64,000 bases of DNA from Nonomuraea sp. NBC_00507 (GCF_036013525.1 NZ_CP107853.1:10850001-10914000), one strand, 5' to 3'. Positions 16,041 through 26,039 are shown, counted from the first letter of the stretch. Program-made: numbers and translations. Notes: generated from the sequence alone by a model not told the origin.

Positions 16041-19000
16041 TCACGCCCCGTAGGCCTTGACCTCCAGAAGGCCCACGGAGCTGCTGCCGTTGCCGGTGAG
16101 CAGCACCCGCAGCCGGGTCGTGCTCGTGGCGGTGAAGGTGACGTTGTTGTAGGCGTTCTTGGTCAGCGTGTACGCCGACGCGCCGGGCACGTCCACGTAC
16201 GCGCTGCCGTTCCAATACTGCAGCTTCCACGACGCCGGCATGTCGATGCCCTGGTCGTCGTCGAAGAAGTACACCTCGGCCCGGTTGAGCGTGCGCGCCG
16301 AGGACCACGTGAGGTCCACCCACTGCTGCCCGGTCTCCGGCCAGCAGCCCCAGCGCGGGTTCACGGTGTCGTTGGACGACGGCGGGTCGATCCCGTCGTT
16401 GACGGCCGCGACGCTCTCCCACGAGGAGGTGTACGACGCCGACGGCGTGGCCTGCAGCGCCAGGTTGGGGTTGGGTTCCGGCTGGATCCCGCCCCGGTTG
16501 TGGACCTTGATCTCGGTGAGCCCGGTCCTGGCTCCTGAGGCGGCCGTGGCCAGCACCCGCACCCGCTGGGCGGTGACGGCGGAGAACTGCACCACGTTGT
16601 AGTTCGCCCGCGGCGTGGCCGGGGTTTTGGCCTGGCTGGGCACGTCCACCCAGGCGCTGCCGTTGTGGTACTGGACGGTGTAGGAGGCCGGGGCCCGGTA
16701 GGTGGTGCTGGCCGGGCGGCTGTCCTTGAAGTAGAGCCGGACCTCGTTGAACGTGCGGGCCGCGCCGAAGTTCAGCTCGTACCAGTCCTGCCCTGCGGTG
16801 GTGCCGCCCCAGAACGGCTCGTTGATCGGGAACCCGTCCTTCGCTCCCGCCGTGGAGCTGCCCGAGGCGGTAGTGGAGGCGGTGGGGGTGGCGTCGGCGG
16901 CCAGGTTGGTGAGGTTGGCGGTCAGGTCGACGCCGGCCTTGGCGAGCAGGTCGACCATGCGGGCGCCGGTGTGGTTCACCTGCGTGGGCGACTGGAGGCT
17001 CGGGACGGCGACGTTGTGCGTGACGGTGCCGCTGGTGGTGACGGCGCCGGTGGCCGGATCCCACGTGAACGGCACCAGCGACGACACCGTGGCCGCCCGG
17101 CTGCCGTTGATGTAGATCGAGTAGCCCTCGGGCACGCCGGGGTAGCGCACCACGCCGTCGGCCGGGTCGTCCCAGACGATGGTCAGGTCGGCGTTGCGGT
17201 AACGCAGGTTGTTGACGGTGAAGTGGGTCCAGCCGATGTTGATCGGCGAGAGCTCCACCTTGGCGTCGTTACGCGGCCGCAGCCCGGCGACGTCCTCGAT
17301 GACCGTCCAGTTGCTGCTGCCCAGGATGTTGTGGTGGATCCAGGAGCGGTAGGTGATCGAGGAGCCGTTCCAGTCGGCCCAGAACTCGTTGGCGTCCGGC
17401 CACTGGGTGTTGCCGTTGACGTATTGGGCCCAGGCGTTCCAGTAGAGCAGCTTCTTGTACCAGGTCGTGTCGATCCACTCGTTGGAGTAGTTCCGCAGCA
17501 CCGAGGAGAGCAGGCGGAACTGCACGGTGGAGTTGATCGTGGAGAAGTTGTTGCTGCCGGTGCCCGAGGCCGCCTTGTCGGCCTGGTTGGCGGTGTAGAA
17601 CGGGAAGATCGGATACTGCGCCGGATCGTCGAAGAGGCGCAGGGCCTGCTTGTAGGTGGCGGTGTTGGGGATCGCGCCGACGGCGAACGGGTAGTAGTTG
17701 TTGATCTCCTTCCACGGCACGTATTCGTTGGTGGACTTCAGCCGGTGCTCGAACAGCTGCCTGCTCGGGTTCCAGAGCACGTTGACGATGGCGTTCTGGA
17801 TCTGCGTGGCGAGCGTGCGCATCTCGGTCGCCTTGGCGGTGTTGCCGATCGCCTCGTAGGCCTGCGCGGCGGCCAGCGCGCCGCTGTACTGGTAGGCGGC
17901 CTCGGCGCGGTCCATGCGGCCCGGCTTCCAGTGGAAGGACACGGCGTCGGCGTCGTTGCCGGTCAGGGCGCCCCAGTCGTACTCGATGAGCTTGTTGTTG
18001 TCGGTGTCGTAGAACGACAGCTGGCCCTTGACGTCCTGCTCGGCGTAGCGGGCCAGGTTGGCGGCGATGGCGGGCTGGCCACCGTGGATCTGGTAGCTCT
18101 TCCAGGCGGCTTCGCCGATGTACTGGGTGTAGCTATTGGACCAGTTCTCCGGGTCGCCGGGGTTGTCCAGGAAGCGGCCGTTCTTGGAGGTCTGGCCGAC
18201 GCTCAGCCAGTCACCGTAGGAGTAGATCGGGTTGCGCAGGTATTTGAGGTCGTCGATGTGCATGGGCTGGGTCAGCGCGATCGCGTTGTTGTAGCCCAGC
18301 ACACCCTCCATCGACGTGGGGAACTGGAAGGTCTGGCCGGGGATGTCCGCGTCGAGGTGGTTGTAGCGCATCAGCCACCAGCGGTAGTAGATGTTCTTCT
18401 TGATGCCGGGCTCGGGCACGTCGATGTAGGGCACGTTCTCGGCCCACCACCGGTTGTACGCGCGCACGTGGGTGGCGAACGCCGTGGCGGGCGTGTAGCC
18501 GGCGTAGGCGTCGTACTCGGTGCGGGAGGCCGCGATCTCGTTGGTGACGAAGCCCATGACGACCTTGACGGTCACTGTGGCGCCGGCGGCGACGGTGACG
18601 GACCGGTTGAGCCCGCCGCTGGAGACCGTGAACCCGTCGCCGGTGAGCCTGGGGAAGATCGTGGTGAGGTTGTTGTAGGCGTTGACCTGGCCGGTCAGCT
18701 CACTGCCGCTGCCGGACGTCGCGTACGGCGAGGTGGCCCTGACCTGCAGCGTCGTCGAGGCGGAGCCGCCGTTCGTGATGGCCAGGTTGGCGACGGCCAC
18801 GTTGTTGTCGGTGATGAACTTGGTCTGGTCGATCGTGATCGAGCCGCTGGTGTGCCGGCTCTTCCAGTGGCTGGGCGCCTGCCAGCGGGAGTTCACCTGC
18901 TCGGTGAAGGTGCCGGGGGTGACGGCGAGGGTGAAGGCGTTGTTGTTGCTGATGCTCTCCCAGTACGCCGCCTGCCCGGCGAAGCCGAGCGTGCCGGGCG

Positions 19001-19280
19001 TGTGGGTCTTCATGAACAGCGCCCGCCCGCGCGTCATGAGCCAGGTGCCGGCCGGGTCGTTGCCGGGGCGGGCCAGCAGCCGGTCCATCCAGAAGTCGGT
19101 GCCGGAGCTCTCGGCGTCGTAGATGGCCTGCATCATGTTGCCGGGCGTGTACGAGCCGGGCGGGGCGGGGACGGCCGGGCCGCCGAAGGTGGGGAAGCCG
19201 ATGGTCTGGTCGGCCGCGGCCGGCGGACCGGCGACGACCAACCCGGCGATCAGCAGCAGGGCTAACAGGGCTCGCCTCAT
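16041..19280 (-). CDS. Secreted (alpha/alpha)6-type glycoside hydrolase (MGH1-like) with two discoidin modules
   Basis: 1079 residues. ATG 19278-19280 overlaps the stop of the upstream GH43 by four bases (ATGA), has GGAGG 8 nt before it, and begins a signal peptide (MRRALLALLLIAGLVVAGPP, cut after AAA); a much longer open frame upstream belongs to the GH43 shadow. Residues about 24-300 form a beta-sandwich; about 300-700 is a helical barrel with NIYYRWWLMRYNHLDADIP, PTSMEGVLGYN, YIGEAAWKSYQIHG and EYDWGALTGNDADAVSF, resembling mannosylglycerate-hydrolase-like/GH63-related and GH78-like catalytic domains. The last 280 residues are two F5/8 type C (CBM32-like) domains. Operon position after a GH43 suggests action on arabinan or arabinoxylan side chains. 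The GH family number and linkage cannot be fixed by eye. Confidence 0.85.
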   Translation of the reverse strand: MRRALLALLLIAGLVVAGPPAAADQTIGFPTFGGPAVPAPPGSYTPGNMMQAIYDAESSGTDFWMDRLLARPGNDPAGTWLMTRGRALFMKTHTPGTLGFAGQAAYWESISNNNAFTLAVTPGTFTEQVNSRWQAPSHWKSRHTSGSITIDQTKFITDNNVAVANLAITNGGSASTTLQVRATSPYATSGSGSELTGQVNAYNNLTTIFPRLTGDGFTVSSGGLNRSVTVAAGATVTVKVVMGFVTNEIAASRTEYDAYAGYTPATAFATHVRAYNRWWAENVPYIDVPEPGIKKNIYYRWWLMRYNHLDADIPGQTFQFPTSMEGVLGYNNAIALTQPMHIDDLKYLRNPIYSYGDWLSVGQTSKNGRFLDNPGDPENWSNSYTQYIGEAAWKSYQIHGGQPAIAANLARYAEQDVKGQLSFYDTDNNKLIEYDWGALTGNDADAVSFHWKPGRMDRAEAAYQYSGALAAAQAYEAIGNTAKATEMRTLATQIQNAIVNVLWNPSRQLFEHRLKSTNEYVPWKEINNYYPFAVGAIPNTATYKQALRLFDDPAQYPIFPFYTANQADKAASGTGSNNFSTINSTVQFRLLSSVLRNYSNEWIDTTWYKKLLYWNAWAQYVNGNTQWPDANEFWADWNGSSITYRSWIHHNILGSSNWTVIEDVAGLRPRNDAKVELSPINIGWTHFTVNNLRYRNADLTIVWDDPADGVVRYPGVPEGYSIYINGSRAATVSSLVPFTWDPATGAVTTSGTVTHNVAVPSLQSPTQVNHTGARMVDLLAKAGVDLTANLTNLAADATPTASTTASGSSTAGAKDGFPINEPFWGGTTAGQDWYELNFGAARTFNEVRLYFKDSRPASTTYRAPASYTVQYHNGSAWVDVPSQAKTPATPRANYNVVQFSAVTAQRVRVLATAASGARTGLTEIKVHNRGGIQPEPNPNLALQATPSASYTSSWESVAAVNDGIDPPSSNDTVNPRWGCWPETGQQWVDLTWSSARTLNRAEVYFFDDDQGIDMPASWKLQYWNGSAYVDVPGASAYTLTKNAYNNVTFTATSTTRLRVLLTGNGSSSVGLLEVKAYGA

Positions 19281-20665
19281 GAGAAGGCCCTCCATTCGAG
19301 CACGCCGGTGGAGTAACCGGACCTCGAGGTGATGTTCAACCGCAGCCGCGTCGTGCTGACCGGGGTGAAGGTCGTGGTGTTGAAGGTGTTGGCCGCCACG
19401 CCGCAGCCGGACGCGCCGGGCACGTTGACGTAGGCGCTGCCGTTCCAGTACTGCACCTGGCACGAGGCAGGCAGGTCGATGCCGAGGTTGTCGTCGAACC
19501 AGTACACCTCGGATCTGGAGATCGTCTGCGGGGTGGGCCAGGTGTACTCGATCCACTCGGTGCCCTGGTGGTTCCAGTTGCCGTAGGCGCCGTGGCTGTG
19601 GTCGGCCGAGTTGGCGGGGGTGTAGCCGTCGTTGATCGCGCCGAGCGTCTCCCACGGCGAGACGTAGGAGGTGGAGGGGGTGGCGCTCGCCGCCAGGTTG
19701 CCCGGCGTGGTGGGGCCGCCCGTCTGGACGACCTTCTGCATGGTGCCGTCGGCGTTGAAGAAGAGCTTGTCGATCGTCACCGAGCGGCGGAAGTTGCCCC
19801 CGCCCGGGGCGGCGGCGTTGTGGTAGACCATGTACCACTGGCCCTTGTACTCGATGATCGCCGGGTGGTTCGTGGTCGAGCTGACCTGGTCGAGCACGAC
19901 GCCGCGGTGGGTCCACGGGCCCATCGGGTTGCCGGCGGTGGCGTAGCGGATGCATGCGTAGTTCGGCTGCGAGCAGCCGGAGTCGTTGGCCGCGTAGGCG
20001 AGGTAGTAGACGCCGTTGCGCTTGAACATCCAGGGCGCCTCCCAGAAGTTCGACACGCCGCTCGGGGTGACCACCGAGCCGTTGATCGACGTCATGTTGG
20101 CGTTGAGTCGGGCGGCGCGCAGGCCGTAGTAGGAGCCCCAGTACATGTAGACCTGGCCGTCGTCGTCCCTGAAGACGGTCGGGTCGATGTTGAGCGGCGA
20201 AGAGTTGGGGGTGCTGTCGCTGACCAGCGGGCCGCCGATGGCGTCACGGAACGGGCCGGTCGGGGTGTCGCCGACGGCCACGCCGATGTTCATCCAGCCG
20301 GGGCCGTTGCCGTTGATGGAGACGTACCAGTAGTACTTGCCGTCGGCGCCGCGCTCGACCTCGCCCGCCCAGGCGTCGGCGCCCGCCCACGGGAAGCTGG
20401 AGATCGACAGCTTGGCGCCCTGGTCGGTGAAGGTGGTGGCGTCGGTGGAGCTGAAGACGTGCCAGTCGCGCATGACGAAGTTCGTGCCGCCGCTCGGGGC
20501 CTCGTCGTGGCCGGTATAGACGTACAGGGTGTCGCCGACGACCAGCGCGGCCGGGTCGGCCGTGTAGATCGCGGTGGTGATCGGCGCGCCGGCGAGCGCG
20601 GGATGCGGGATGCCGAGGATGACCAGGAGTGCCGCGGCGAGGACCGCCGCCCATCGTCGTGTCAT
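19277..20665 (-). CDS. Secreted GH43 arabinanase/arabinofuranosidase-like enzyme with C-terminal discoidin module
   Basis: 462 residues. A signal peptide opens the protein (MTRRWAAVLAAALLVILGIP, cut after ALA). The five-bladed GH43 propeller spans about 28-315 with base Asp in YTADPAALVVG, a second Asp in LNIDPTVFRDDDG and acid Glu in FWEAPWMF. Residues 320-462 form an F5/8C module (TPSTSYVSPWETLGAINDG, EVYWFDDNLGIDLPASCQVQ) that closely resembles the last domain of the downstream enzyme, so the two probably target the same polymer. AAGGGG lies 9 nt before the ATG. The stop overlaps the next start (ATGA), giving a two-gene operon, and a perfect LacI-type operator sits 20 bp upstream. Confidence 0.9.
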   Translation of the reverse strand: MTRRWAAVLAAALLVILGIPHPALAGAPITTAIYTADPAALVVGDTLYVYTGHDEAPSGGTNFVMRDWHVFSSTDATTFTDQGAKLSISSFPWAGADAWAGEVERGADGKYYWYVSINGNGPGWMNIGVAVGDTPTGPFRDAIGGPLVSDSTPNSSPLNIDPTVFRDDDGQVYMYWGSYYGLRAARLNANMTSINGSVVTPSGVSNFWEAPWMFKRNGVYYLAYAANDSGCSQPNYACIRYATAGNPMGPWTHRGVVLDQVSSTTNHPAIIEYKGQWYMVYHNAAAPGGGNFRRSVTIDKLFFNADGTMQKVVQTGGPTTPGNLAASATPSTSYVSPWETLGAINDGYTPANSADHSHGAYGNWNHQGTEWIEYTWPTPQTISRSEVYWFDDNLGIDLPASCQVQYWNGSAYVNVPGASGCGVAANTFNTTTFTPVSTTRLRLNITSRSGYSTGVLEWRAFS

Positions 20666-20684
20666 GAGAGTGTGCCCCTTAGTG

Positions 20685-20698
20685 TGTTAGCGCTAACA
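20685..20698. promoter_or_regulatory. LacI-family operator upstream of the secreted GH43 operon
   Basis: TGTTAGCGCTAACA is a perfect 14-bp palindrome with central CG, 20 bp upstream of the GH43 start. It is the textbook LacI-family operator shape but differs from TAACGCGTTA near the other GH43, so the regulator may be a different LacI member not in this window. Confidence 0.75.
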
Positions 20699-20990
20699 TC
20701 ACTGACCCGGAACGACGTAGTGAACCTGAAAGGTTTTCGGGAACGTAGAACGGGTTGATAGGGGCTGTCAATCGGCGACTGCAACTGTGTGCATCCGCGC
20801 TGAGCTGGTCTTTTTTTGGCTCATGGCCGCTGATCAGCTAACGAGCGCTTGGTCACGGTTTCATATCACCGAAAAGGGTTTCGACGAGCGGACCCGAACT
20901 CATCAAAGCTTCATCTTTCCCACAGAAGTCATCAAGGGCACGCCTTCTACCTTGAGGTCCGCACCATCGGATCAGCGGAGAGGGACGACA
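20699..20990. other. Intergenic region between divergent GH43 and dioxygenase genes
   Basis: About 290 bp of clearly lower GC with no convincing gene. It must hold both promoters. TGAAAGGTTTTCGGG near 20728 and CCGAAAAGGGTTTCG near 20870 share an A-run/T-run pattern in opposite sense but are imperfect. An open frame reaching back to 20787 in phase with the dioxygenase has no ribosome binding site and no family similarity. Confidence 0.4.
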
Positions 20991-21878
20991 GTGGGACACG
21001 ATCACGAAGGTCAGCGGGTCAGCAGACGGCGGCTGATCACCGGCATCAGCTCGCTCGGGCTGGGCGGCCTGCTCGCCGCGTGCGGCAGCGACGCCGGCAC
21101 GGGAACGGCGACGGCCGTCACCACCTCCACGGGGGCAACCGTGACGCCGGAGGCCACCACCACCAACGACCTGACCTCACTTTTCAGCGAGGCGAGCACC
21201 TGCAAGCTGACCCAGACCACGACGCAGGGCCCCTACTACTTCGACGCGGACAAGATCCGCAGCGACATCCGCGAGGACAAGCAGGGCGTGCGACTGCGGG
21301 TCGCCATCAAGGTGCAGGACAGCGAGACCTGCAAGCCGCTGCCGAACGCGGTGGTGGAGATCTGGCACTGTGACGCGGCCGGTCTCTACTCCGGCGCGGA
21401 GGCGCAGTCCACCGGCGGGGGCGGCGGGAACCAGCCGAGCGGCACTCCCCCGAGCGGCGCGCCCACCGGGGCCCCGCCGAGCGGCGGCCCGGCCGCCGGC
21501 GGCGGTCAGGACGGCATGGCCGACCTGACGCCCACCGACGACAAGCGGTACCTGCGCGGCGCGCAGGTCACGAACAGCGACGGCATCGTGGAGTTCACGA
21601 CCATCTGGCCGGGCTGGTACCGGGGGCGGACGATCCACATCCACGCCATGGTGCACTTCAGCAGCGAGCGGGTGCTGACCACGCAGATGATGTTCGACGA
21701 GAAGCTCAACAGCGCGGTCATGGCGATGTCGCCGTATTCGGAGCACACGGGGCGCGACACGTTCAACGACAACGACAACATCTACGACGACAGCATGCTC
21801 ATGAAGGTCACCAAGGAGGACGACGGCTACCTCGGCGTCATCGTCTTCGCCGCCGACTCCGACAAGGACGGCTCTTAG
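20991..21878 (+). CDS. Tat-exported lipoprotein, intradiol ring-cleavage dioxygenase-like
   Basis: 295 residues from GTG 20991, which follows GGAGAGGGA and opens a twin-arginine signal (SRRRLITGISSLGLGGLL) ending in lipobox LAAC. The mature part carries the intradiol dioxygenase set of iron ligands: Tyr in GLYSG, Tyr in WPGWYRGR and two His in IHIH, together with GPYY near the start. Catechol-type aromatics are the known substrates of the family; extracellular lipoprotein members are found in actinomycetes and may act on lignin- or plant-derived phenolics. A Gly/Pro/Ser-rich insert of about 35 residues (GGNQPSGTPPSGAPTGAPPS and on) lies between the first Tyr and the rest. It converges with the ribosomal protection gene and overlaps it by four bases. 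Confidence 0.87.
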   Translation: MGHDHEGQRVSRRRLITGISSLGLGGLLAACGSDAGTGTATAVTTSTGATVTPEATTTNDLTSLFSEASTCKLTQTTTQGPYYFDADKIRSDIREDKQGVRLRVAIKVQDSETCKPLPNAVVEIWHCDAAGLYSGAEAQSTGGGGGNQPSGTPPSGAPTGAPPSGGPAAGGGQDGMADLTPTDDKRYLRGAQVTNSDGIVEFTTIWPGWYRGRTIHIHAMVHFSSERVLTTQMMFDEKLNSAVMAMSPYSEHTGRDTFNDNDNIYDDSMLMKVTKEDDGYLGVIVFAADSDKDGS

Positions 21879-23824
21879 ACACGTCTGACGACGTGCAGCA
21901 GATACTCCTTCCGGTCGAGGGGGTTGTGGTCAGTACGCGGCCGTTCCGGGGACGGGCCGCGTACCGGCCGATAGCCGTCGAAGGCGGTCTCCAGCACGCC
22001 TTCCCCGCGGGTCAAGCCGGGCAGGCGCTGCTCGAGTTCGTGCACCCTGGCCGCCGGGATCTCGCCTTCGATCAGGGACGACGCCTGCGTGCGCGGCACG
22101 GCGCCCAGCCGGGCCAGCACCGGCAGCGCCGGGCCCAGGGTGTCGGCGGGCAGTTCCAGGGTGAAACGGTGCATCGGCTCGTACACCCTGGTCCCGGCCC
22201 GCTTCAACGCGACCATCAGGACCAGCGGCGTCAGGTTGCGGAAGTCTCCCGCGGTGCTCGACATGCTCTTGTCGAAGACGCCGCCCATGTGGCTCTGCCG
22301 CGCCCAGTAGCCCGAATGCGTCAGCGTGACCACGCAGTCGATCACCTGCCAGCCGTGCAAGCCCTGCAGCAGCGTCTCGTGGACGGTCTCCTCGATGGTC
22401 TTCATGAACGAATACGGCAGCGAGCCCAGCTCCACCTCCAGCCGGAACTCCACGCCGCTGCCGGGCTCGATGCGTAGGCCGACGGTCGCCAGGAACGGGT
22501 TGGGGTCTTTACCGATGAGCTCGAATGCGGACCCGGCGCCGATCGGCCGTTCGACGCAGATCGTGGTGGTCTCCCGGAAGGTGACGTCGAGCCCGAAGTC
22601 GTTCAGCAGCGTCGCCTGGATGACCTCCTTCTGGACCTCGCCGTAGAGCGAGACCGAGACCTCCTGCCGCAGGTCGTCCTGGCGCAGGCCGATCAGCGGG
22701 TCCTGCTCGGCGAGCTGGGTCAGGGCGAGGTGGAGCGCGCCGTTGTCCGCACGCCTGGCCGGGAGGACGACGGTCTCCAGGGTCGGCGGCGCGAAGTGAC
22801 CCTCCGCGGCGCCCTTCGGCGGCTCGCCGATCGTGTCCCCGATCTGGATGTCGGTCAGGCCCCAGAGTCGGGCGATCTGTCCCGCGGCGACCTCCTGGCG
22901 GTGGGCGGCGGAGCCGTGGTCCAACACGCTGATCGCCGTGACCTTGCCCTCCTGCCCGCCGGTGAACCGCAGCCGGTCGCGGGTGCGTACCGTCCCGGAG
23001 AACATCCGGACGTACGTGATCTTCTCGCCGGCCGGGCCGCGCTCGACCTTGAAGACGGTGCCCGAGACCGGTCCCCCGGGGTCGCCCTGGGCCGCGGGCA
23101 GCAACTCGCGGACACCCGCGATCAGCGCGTCCACGCCGGCACCCGTGATGGCCGAGCCGAAGAACACCGGGTGCACCAGCGCCTGCCCGGTCTGGGCCAC
23201 GAGCTCGGCGCGGAGTCTTTTGCACGAGACCGAGTCCTCGTCCGCCACGTACGCGGCCACCAGTTCGTCGCCGTGGTCGGCCAACACGTCGAGCAACCCC
23301 GGCGCGTCCGCGAAGGGGGCGAACGAGGCGCCGCCCGTGCCGAGGCCGGTGACCGAGCCCATGGCCACGACCGGGACGGAGAGCTTGGACGCGAGGTCGT
23401 CAAGCAGGCCGTCGTATCGGGCCCCACGCCGGTCGATCTTGTTCACGAAGACCAGGGTGGGGATGCCGAGCCGGCGCAGCGTCCGCATGAGCACGCGGGT
23501 CTGCGCCTGCACGCCCTCCACGGCGGAGACGACCAGCACGGCGCCGTCGAGCACGTTCAGGACCCGCTCCACCTCGGCGATGAAATCCGGGTGGCCGGGG
23601 GTGTCGATCAGGTTGACCGAGGTGTCGCCGATGACGAAGGAGACGACGGCGGACTTGATGGTGATGCCGCGCTGTCGTTCCAGGGCGAGCGAGTCGGTCT
23701 GGGTGTTGCCGTCGTCGACGCTGCCGATCTCGTCGATGACGCCGGCGGCGTGCAGCAGCCGCTCGGTCAGGCTTGTCTTGCCGGCGTCTACATGCGCCAG
23801 GATCCCCAAGTTGAGCGTACGCAA
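21875..23824 (-). CDS. Tetracycline-resistance-type ribosomal protection GTPase (Otr(A)/Tet(M) family)
   Basis: 649 residues with full EF-G-like GTPase motifs: AHVDAGKTSL (G1), RGITIKS (G2), DTPGH (G3), NKID (G4), followed by EF-G domains II-V and the family C-terminal end. The length (about 640) and the N-terminus LNLGILAHVDAGKTSLTERL place it with ribosomal protection proteins rather than EF-G itself. Such proteins dislodge tetracycline from the ribosome. The only in-frame start is TTG at 23822-23824, with GGAGG 12 nt upstream; an ATG nearer to that GGAGG (23832-23834) is out of frame. Its short out-of-frame ORF could act as a leader, or the start is simply weak. It is divergent from the permease at 24061. 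Confidence 0.9.
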   Translation of the reverse strand: MRTLNLGILAHVDAGKTSLTERLLHAAGVIDEIGSVDDGNTQTDSLALERQRGITIKSAVVSFVIGDTSVNLIDTPGHPDFIAEVERVLNVLDGAVLVVSAVEGVQAQTRVLMRTLRRLGIPTLVFVNKIDRRGARYDGLLDDLASKLSVPVVAMGSVTGLGTGGASFAPFADAPGLLDVLADHGDELVAAYVADEDSVSCKRLRAELVAQTGQALVHPVFFGSAITGAGVDALIAGVRELLPAAQGDPGGPVSGTVFKVERGPAGEKITYVRMFSGTVRTRDRLRFTGGQEGKVTAISVLDHGSAAHRQEVAAGQIARLWGLTDIQIGDTIGEPPKGAAEGHFAPPTLETVVLPARRADNGALHLALTQLAEQDPLIGLRQDDLRQEVSVSLYGEVQKEVIQATLLNDFGLDVTFRETTTICVERPIGAGSAFELIGKDPNPFLATVGLRIEPGSGVEFRLEVELGSLPYSFMKTIEETVHETLLQGLHGWQVIDCVVTLTHSGYWARQSHMGGVFDKSMSSTAGDFRNLTPLVLMVALKRAGTRVYEPMHRFTLELPADTLGPALPVLARLGAVPRTQASSLIEGEIPAARVHELEQRLPGLTRGEGVLETAFDGYRPVRGPSPERPRTDHNPLDRKEYLLHVVRRV

Positions 23825-24060
23825 CGAACGTCATGTCCTCCGTATCGAGCTTTCCTTTCGCTGGGGGACATGAACGTTGTCAGCATCGCGTGCTCCTGGT
23901 CGGCGGTCGTCGGCTGACGCCAGCACATCAGAGCGCCCTTCGCACGGGCAACCGAATTACGGGGCGCCGGACGCGTTGCCCACAGAATCGCCCAGCCGAT
24001 CGCGGTGGTTTGGTGGAAAAGTTCTAGGGTGGTGTGCATCCCGACGAGAGGAAAGCTCCG

Positions 24061-26037
24061 GTGACCGGTGACCTGGCCGTCCCCGCGGTGGTCGACAGCC
24101 CTTCGCGCCCGGCGCCCCCGTCGAGCCCGGTGGCACGATGGTTGCTGCGTCACCAGGTCCAGCCGGTCGGCCCAGAGACGCAAGAAGGGCACGCCGTGCC
24201 GCAGGCCTGGTGGAAGGTTATGTGCCTGACCGGCGTCGACTACTTCTCCACGCTGGCCTACCTGCCGGGCATCGCCGCACTCGCGGCCGGCGCGCTGTCG
24301 CCGCTGGCCACGCTGCTCATCGTGGCGCTGACGCTGCTGGGCATGCTGCCGATGTACCGCAGGGTCGCCAAGGAGAGCCCGCACGGCCAGGGGTCGGTGG
24401 CGATGCTGGAGCGGCTGCTGCCGTTCTGGCGGGGCAAGGTGTTCGTGCTGGTGCTGCTCGGGTTCGTGGCGACGTCGTGGATCGTGACGATCACGCTGTC
24501 GGCGGCCGACGCGTCCGTGCACGTCGTGGAGAACCCGTTCTTCCCGAGTTTCCTGCACGGCCACGAGGTGGCGCTGACGGTGGTGCTGCTGCTGGTGCTG
24601 GGCGGGGTGTTCCTGATCGGCTTCACCGAGGCCGTCGGCGTGGCGATCCCGCTGGTCGCCCTGTTCCTCGGGCTCAACGCCGTCGTCGTGGCCGTCGGGA
24701 TCGCCGAGGTGCTCGCGACGCCGGACGCGATGTCGCGCTGGATCGAGGCGCTGACCAGCGGCGGGGGCGGTCTCGGCGGCGTCATCGGGCCGGCGGTGCT
24801 GGCCTTCCCGCTGCTGGTGCTGGGCCTGTCGGGATTCGAGACGGGTGTCAGCATGATGCCGCTGGTGGCCGCCCAGGGCAAGAGCCCCGAGGAGCGGCTG
24901 GCCTCGCGCATCGCCAACACGCGCAAGCTGCTGACCGCGGCGGCGCTCATCATGAGCGTCTACTTGGTCGCGACCAGCTTCGTGACCACGGTGCTGATTC
25001 CGGCCGAGGAGTTCAGGCCGGGCGGCGCGGCCAACGGCAGGGCGCTGGCGTACCTGGCGCACGGGCAGTTGGGTGACGCGTTCGGGACGGCGTACGACAT
25101 CAGCACCATCCTCATCCTCTGGTTCGCCGGGGCCTCGGCGATGGCCGGGCTGATCAACATCGTGCCGCGTTACCTGCCCGGATACGGCATGGCGCCCGAG
25201 TGGGGGCGTGCGGTGCGGCCCGTGGTGCTGGTATACACCGCGATCTGCATCGTGCTCACCATCGCGTTCGACGCGGACGTGGACGCGCAGGCGGGCGCGT
25301 ACGCCACGGGCATCCTGGCCATGATGGTGTCCGGCGCGGTGGCGGTGACGATCTCCGCCGTCCGCAAACGGCAGCGGGCCGCCATCGCCGGCTTCACCGT
25401 GCTCACCCTGGTGTTGCTGTACGCCCTGGCGGAGAACATCAGGGAGAAGCCCGACGGCATCGCCATCTCCGGGGTGTTCATCCTCGGCATCGTCGTGATC
25501 TCGCTGATCTCACGCGTGTCGCGCACGACGGAGCTGCGGGCCGACCGCATCGAGTTCGACGAGGCGGCCCGGCGGTTCATCACCGACTCCCTCGCCTACG
25601 ACGGGGCGCTCAACCTCATCGCCAACCGCCGCCAGACCGGTGACAAGGCCGAGTACGACGCCAAGGAGGCGGAGCAGCGCGGGCTCAACCCGGTGCCCGG
25701 GCGGGCCGACGTGCTCTTCCTGGAGATCGGCGTCATCGACCCGTCTGACTTCAGCGACGTGCTGCGCGTGCGCGGAGCCCAGGTGGACGGGCACCGTGTG
25801 CTGCGCGCGGAGAGCCCGGCCGTACCCAATGCCATCGCGGCCATCCTGCTCACCCTCAGGGACGCCACCGGCGTGCGGCCGCACTGCTACTTCGAGTGGT
25901 CCGAGGGCTCTCCGGTGATGCACCTGCTCCGCTACCTGATCTTGGGACGCGGGGACACGCCTCCGGTCGTCCGCGAGATCATCCGACAGCGCGAGCCCGA
26001 CCCCACTCGCCGCCCGGGCATCCACGTAGGCGGGTGA
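24061..26037 (+). CDS. APC-superfamily amino acid permease
   Basis: 658 residues, inner membrane. GTG 24061 has GAGAGGAAA 6 nt upstream; a GTG nine codons earlier (24034) lacks this. After a 60-residue cytoplasmic lead come about 12 hydrophobic helices (for example [59 protein letters not shown]). The family motif near helix 1, [13 protein letters not shown], is present. A soluble tail of about 160 residues (after [11 protein letters not shown]) has no recognised domain; long tails of this kind are typical for this actinobacterial subgroup. The substrate is unknown. It ends at a hairpin terminator. Confidence 0.88.
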   Translation: MTGDLAVPAVVDSPSRPAPPSSPVARWLLRHQVQPVGPETQEGHAVPQAWWKVMCLTGVDYFSTLAYLPGIAALAAGALSPLATLLIVALTLLGMLPMYRRVAKESPHGQGSVAMLERLLPFWRGKVFVLVLLGFVATSWIVTITLSAADASVHVVENPFFPSFLHGHEVALTVVLLLVLGGVFLIGFTEAVGVAIPLVALFLGLNAVVVAVGIAEVLATPDAMSRWIEALTSGGGGLGGVIGPAVLAFPLLVLGLSGFETGVSMMPLVAAQGKSPEERLASRIANTRKLLTAAALIMSVYLVATSFVTTVLIPAEEFRPGGAANGRALAYLAHGQLGDAFGTAYDISTILILWFAGASAMAGLINIVPRYLPGYGMAPEWGRAVRPVVLVYTAICIVLTIAFDADVDAQAGAYATGILAMMVSGAVAVTISAVRKRQRAAIAGFTVLTLVLLYALAENIREKPDGIAISGVFILGIVVISLISRVSRTTELRADRIEFDEAARRFITDSLAYDGALNLIANRRQTGDKAEYDAKEAEQRGLNPVPGRADVLFLEIGVIDPSDFSDVLRVRGAQVDGHRVLRAESPAVPNAIAAILLTLRDATGVRPHCYFEWSEGSPVMHLLRYLILGRGDTPPVVREIIRQREPDPTRRPGIHVGG

Positions 26038-26039
26038 CT

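Noticed and set aside
19281..19955. 225-codon N-terminal extension of the large glycoside hydrolase frame
   Set aside because: It overlaps the GH43 gene in another frame; the ATG at 19280 has a Shine-Dalgarno, a signal peptide and an ATGA overlap.
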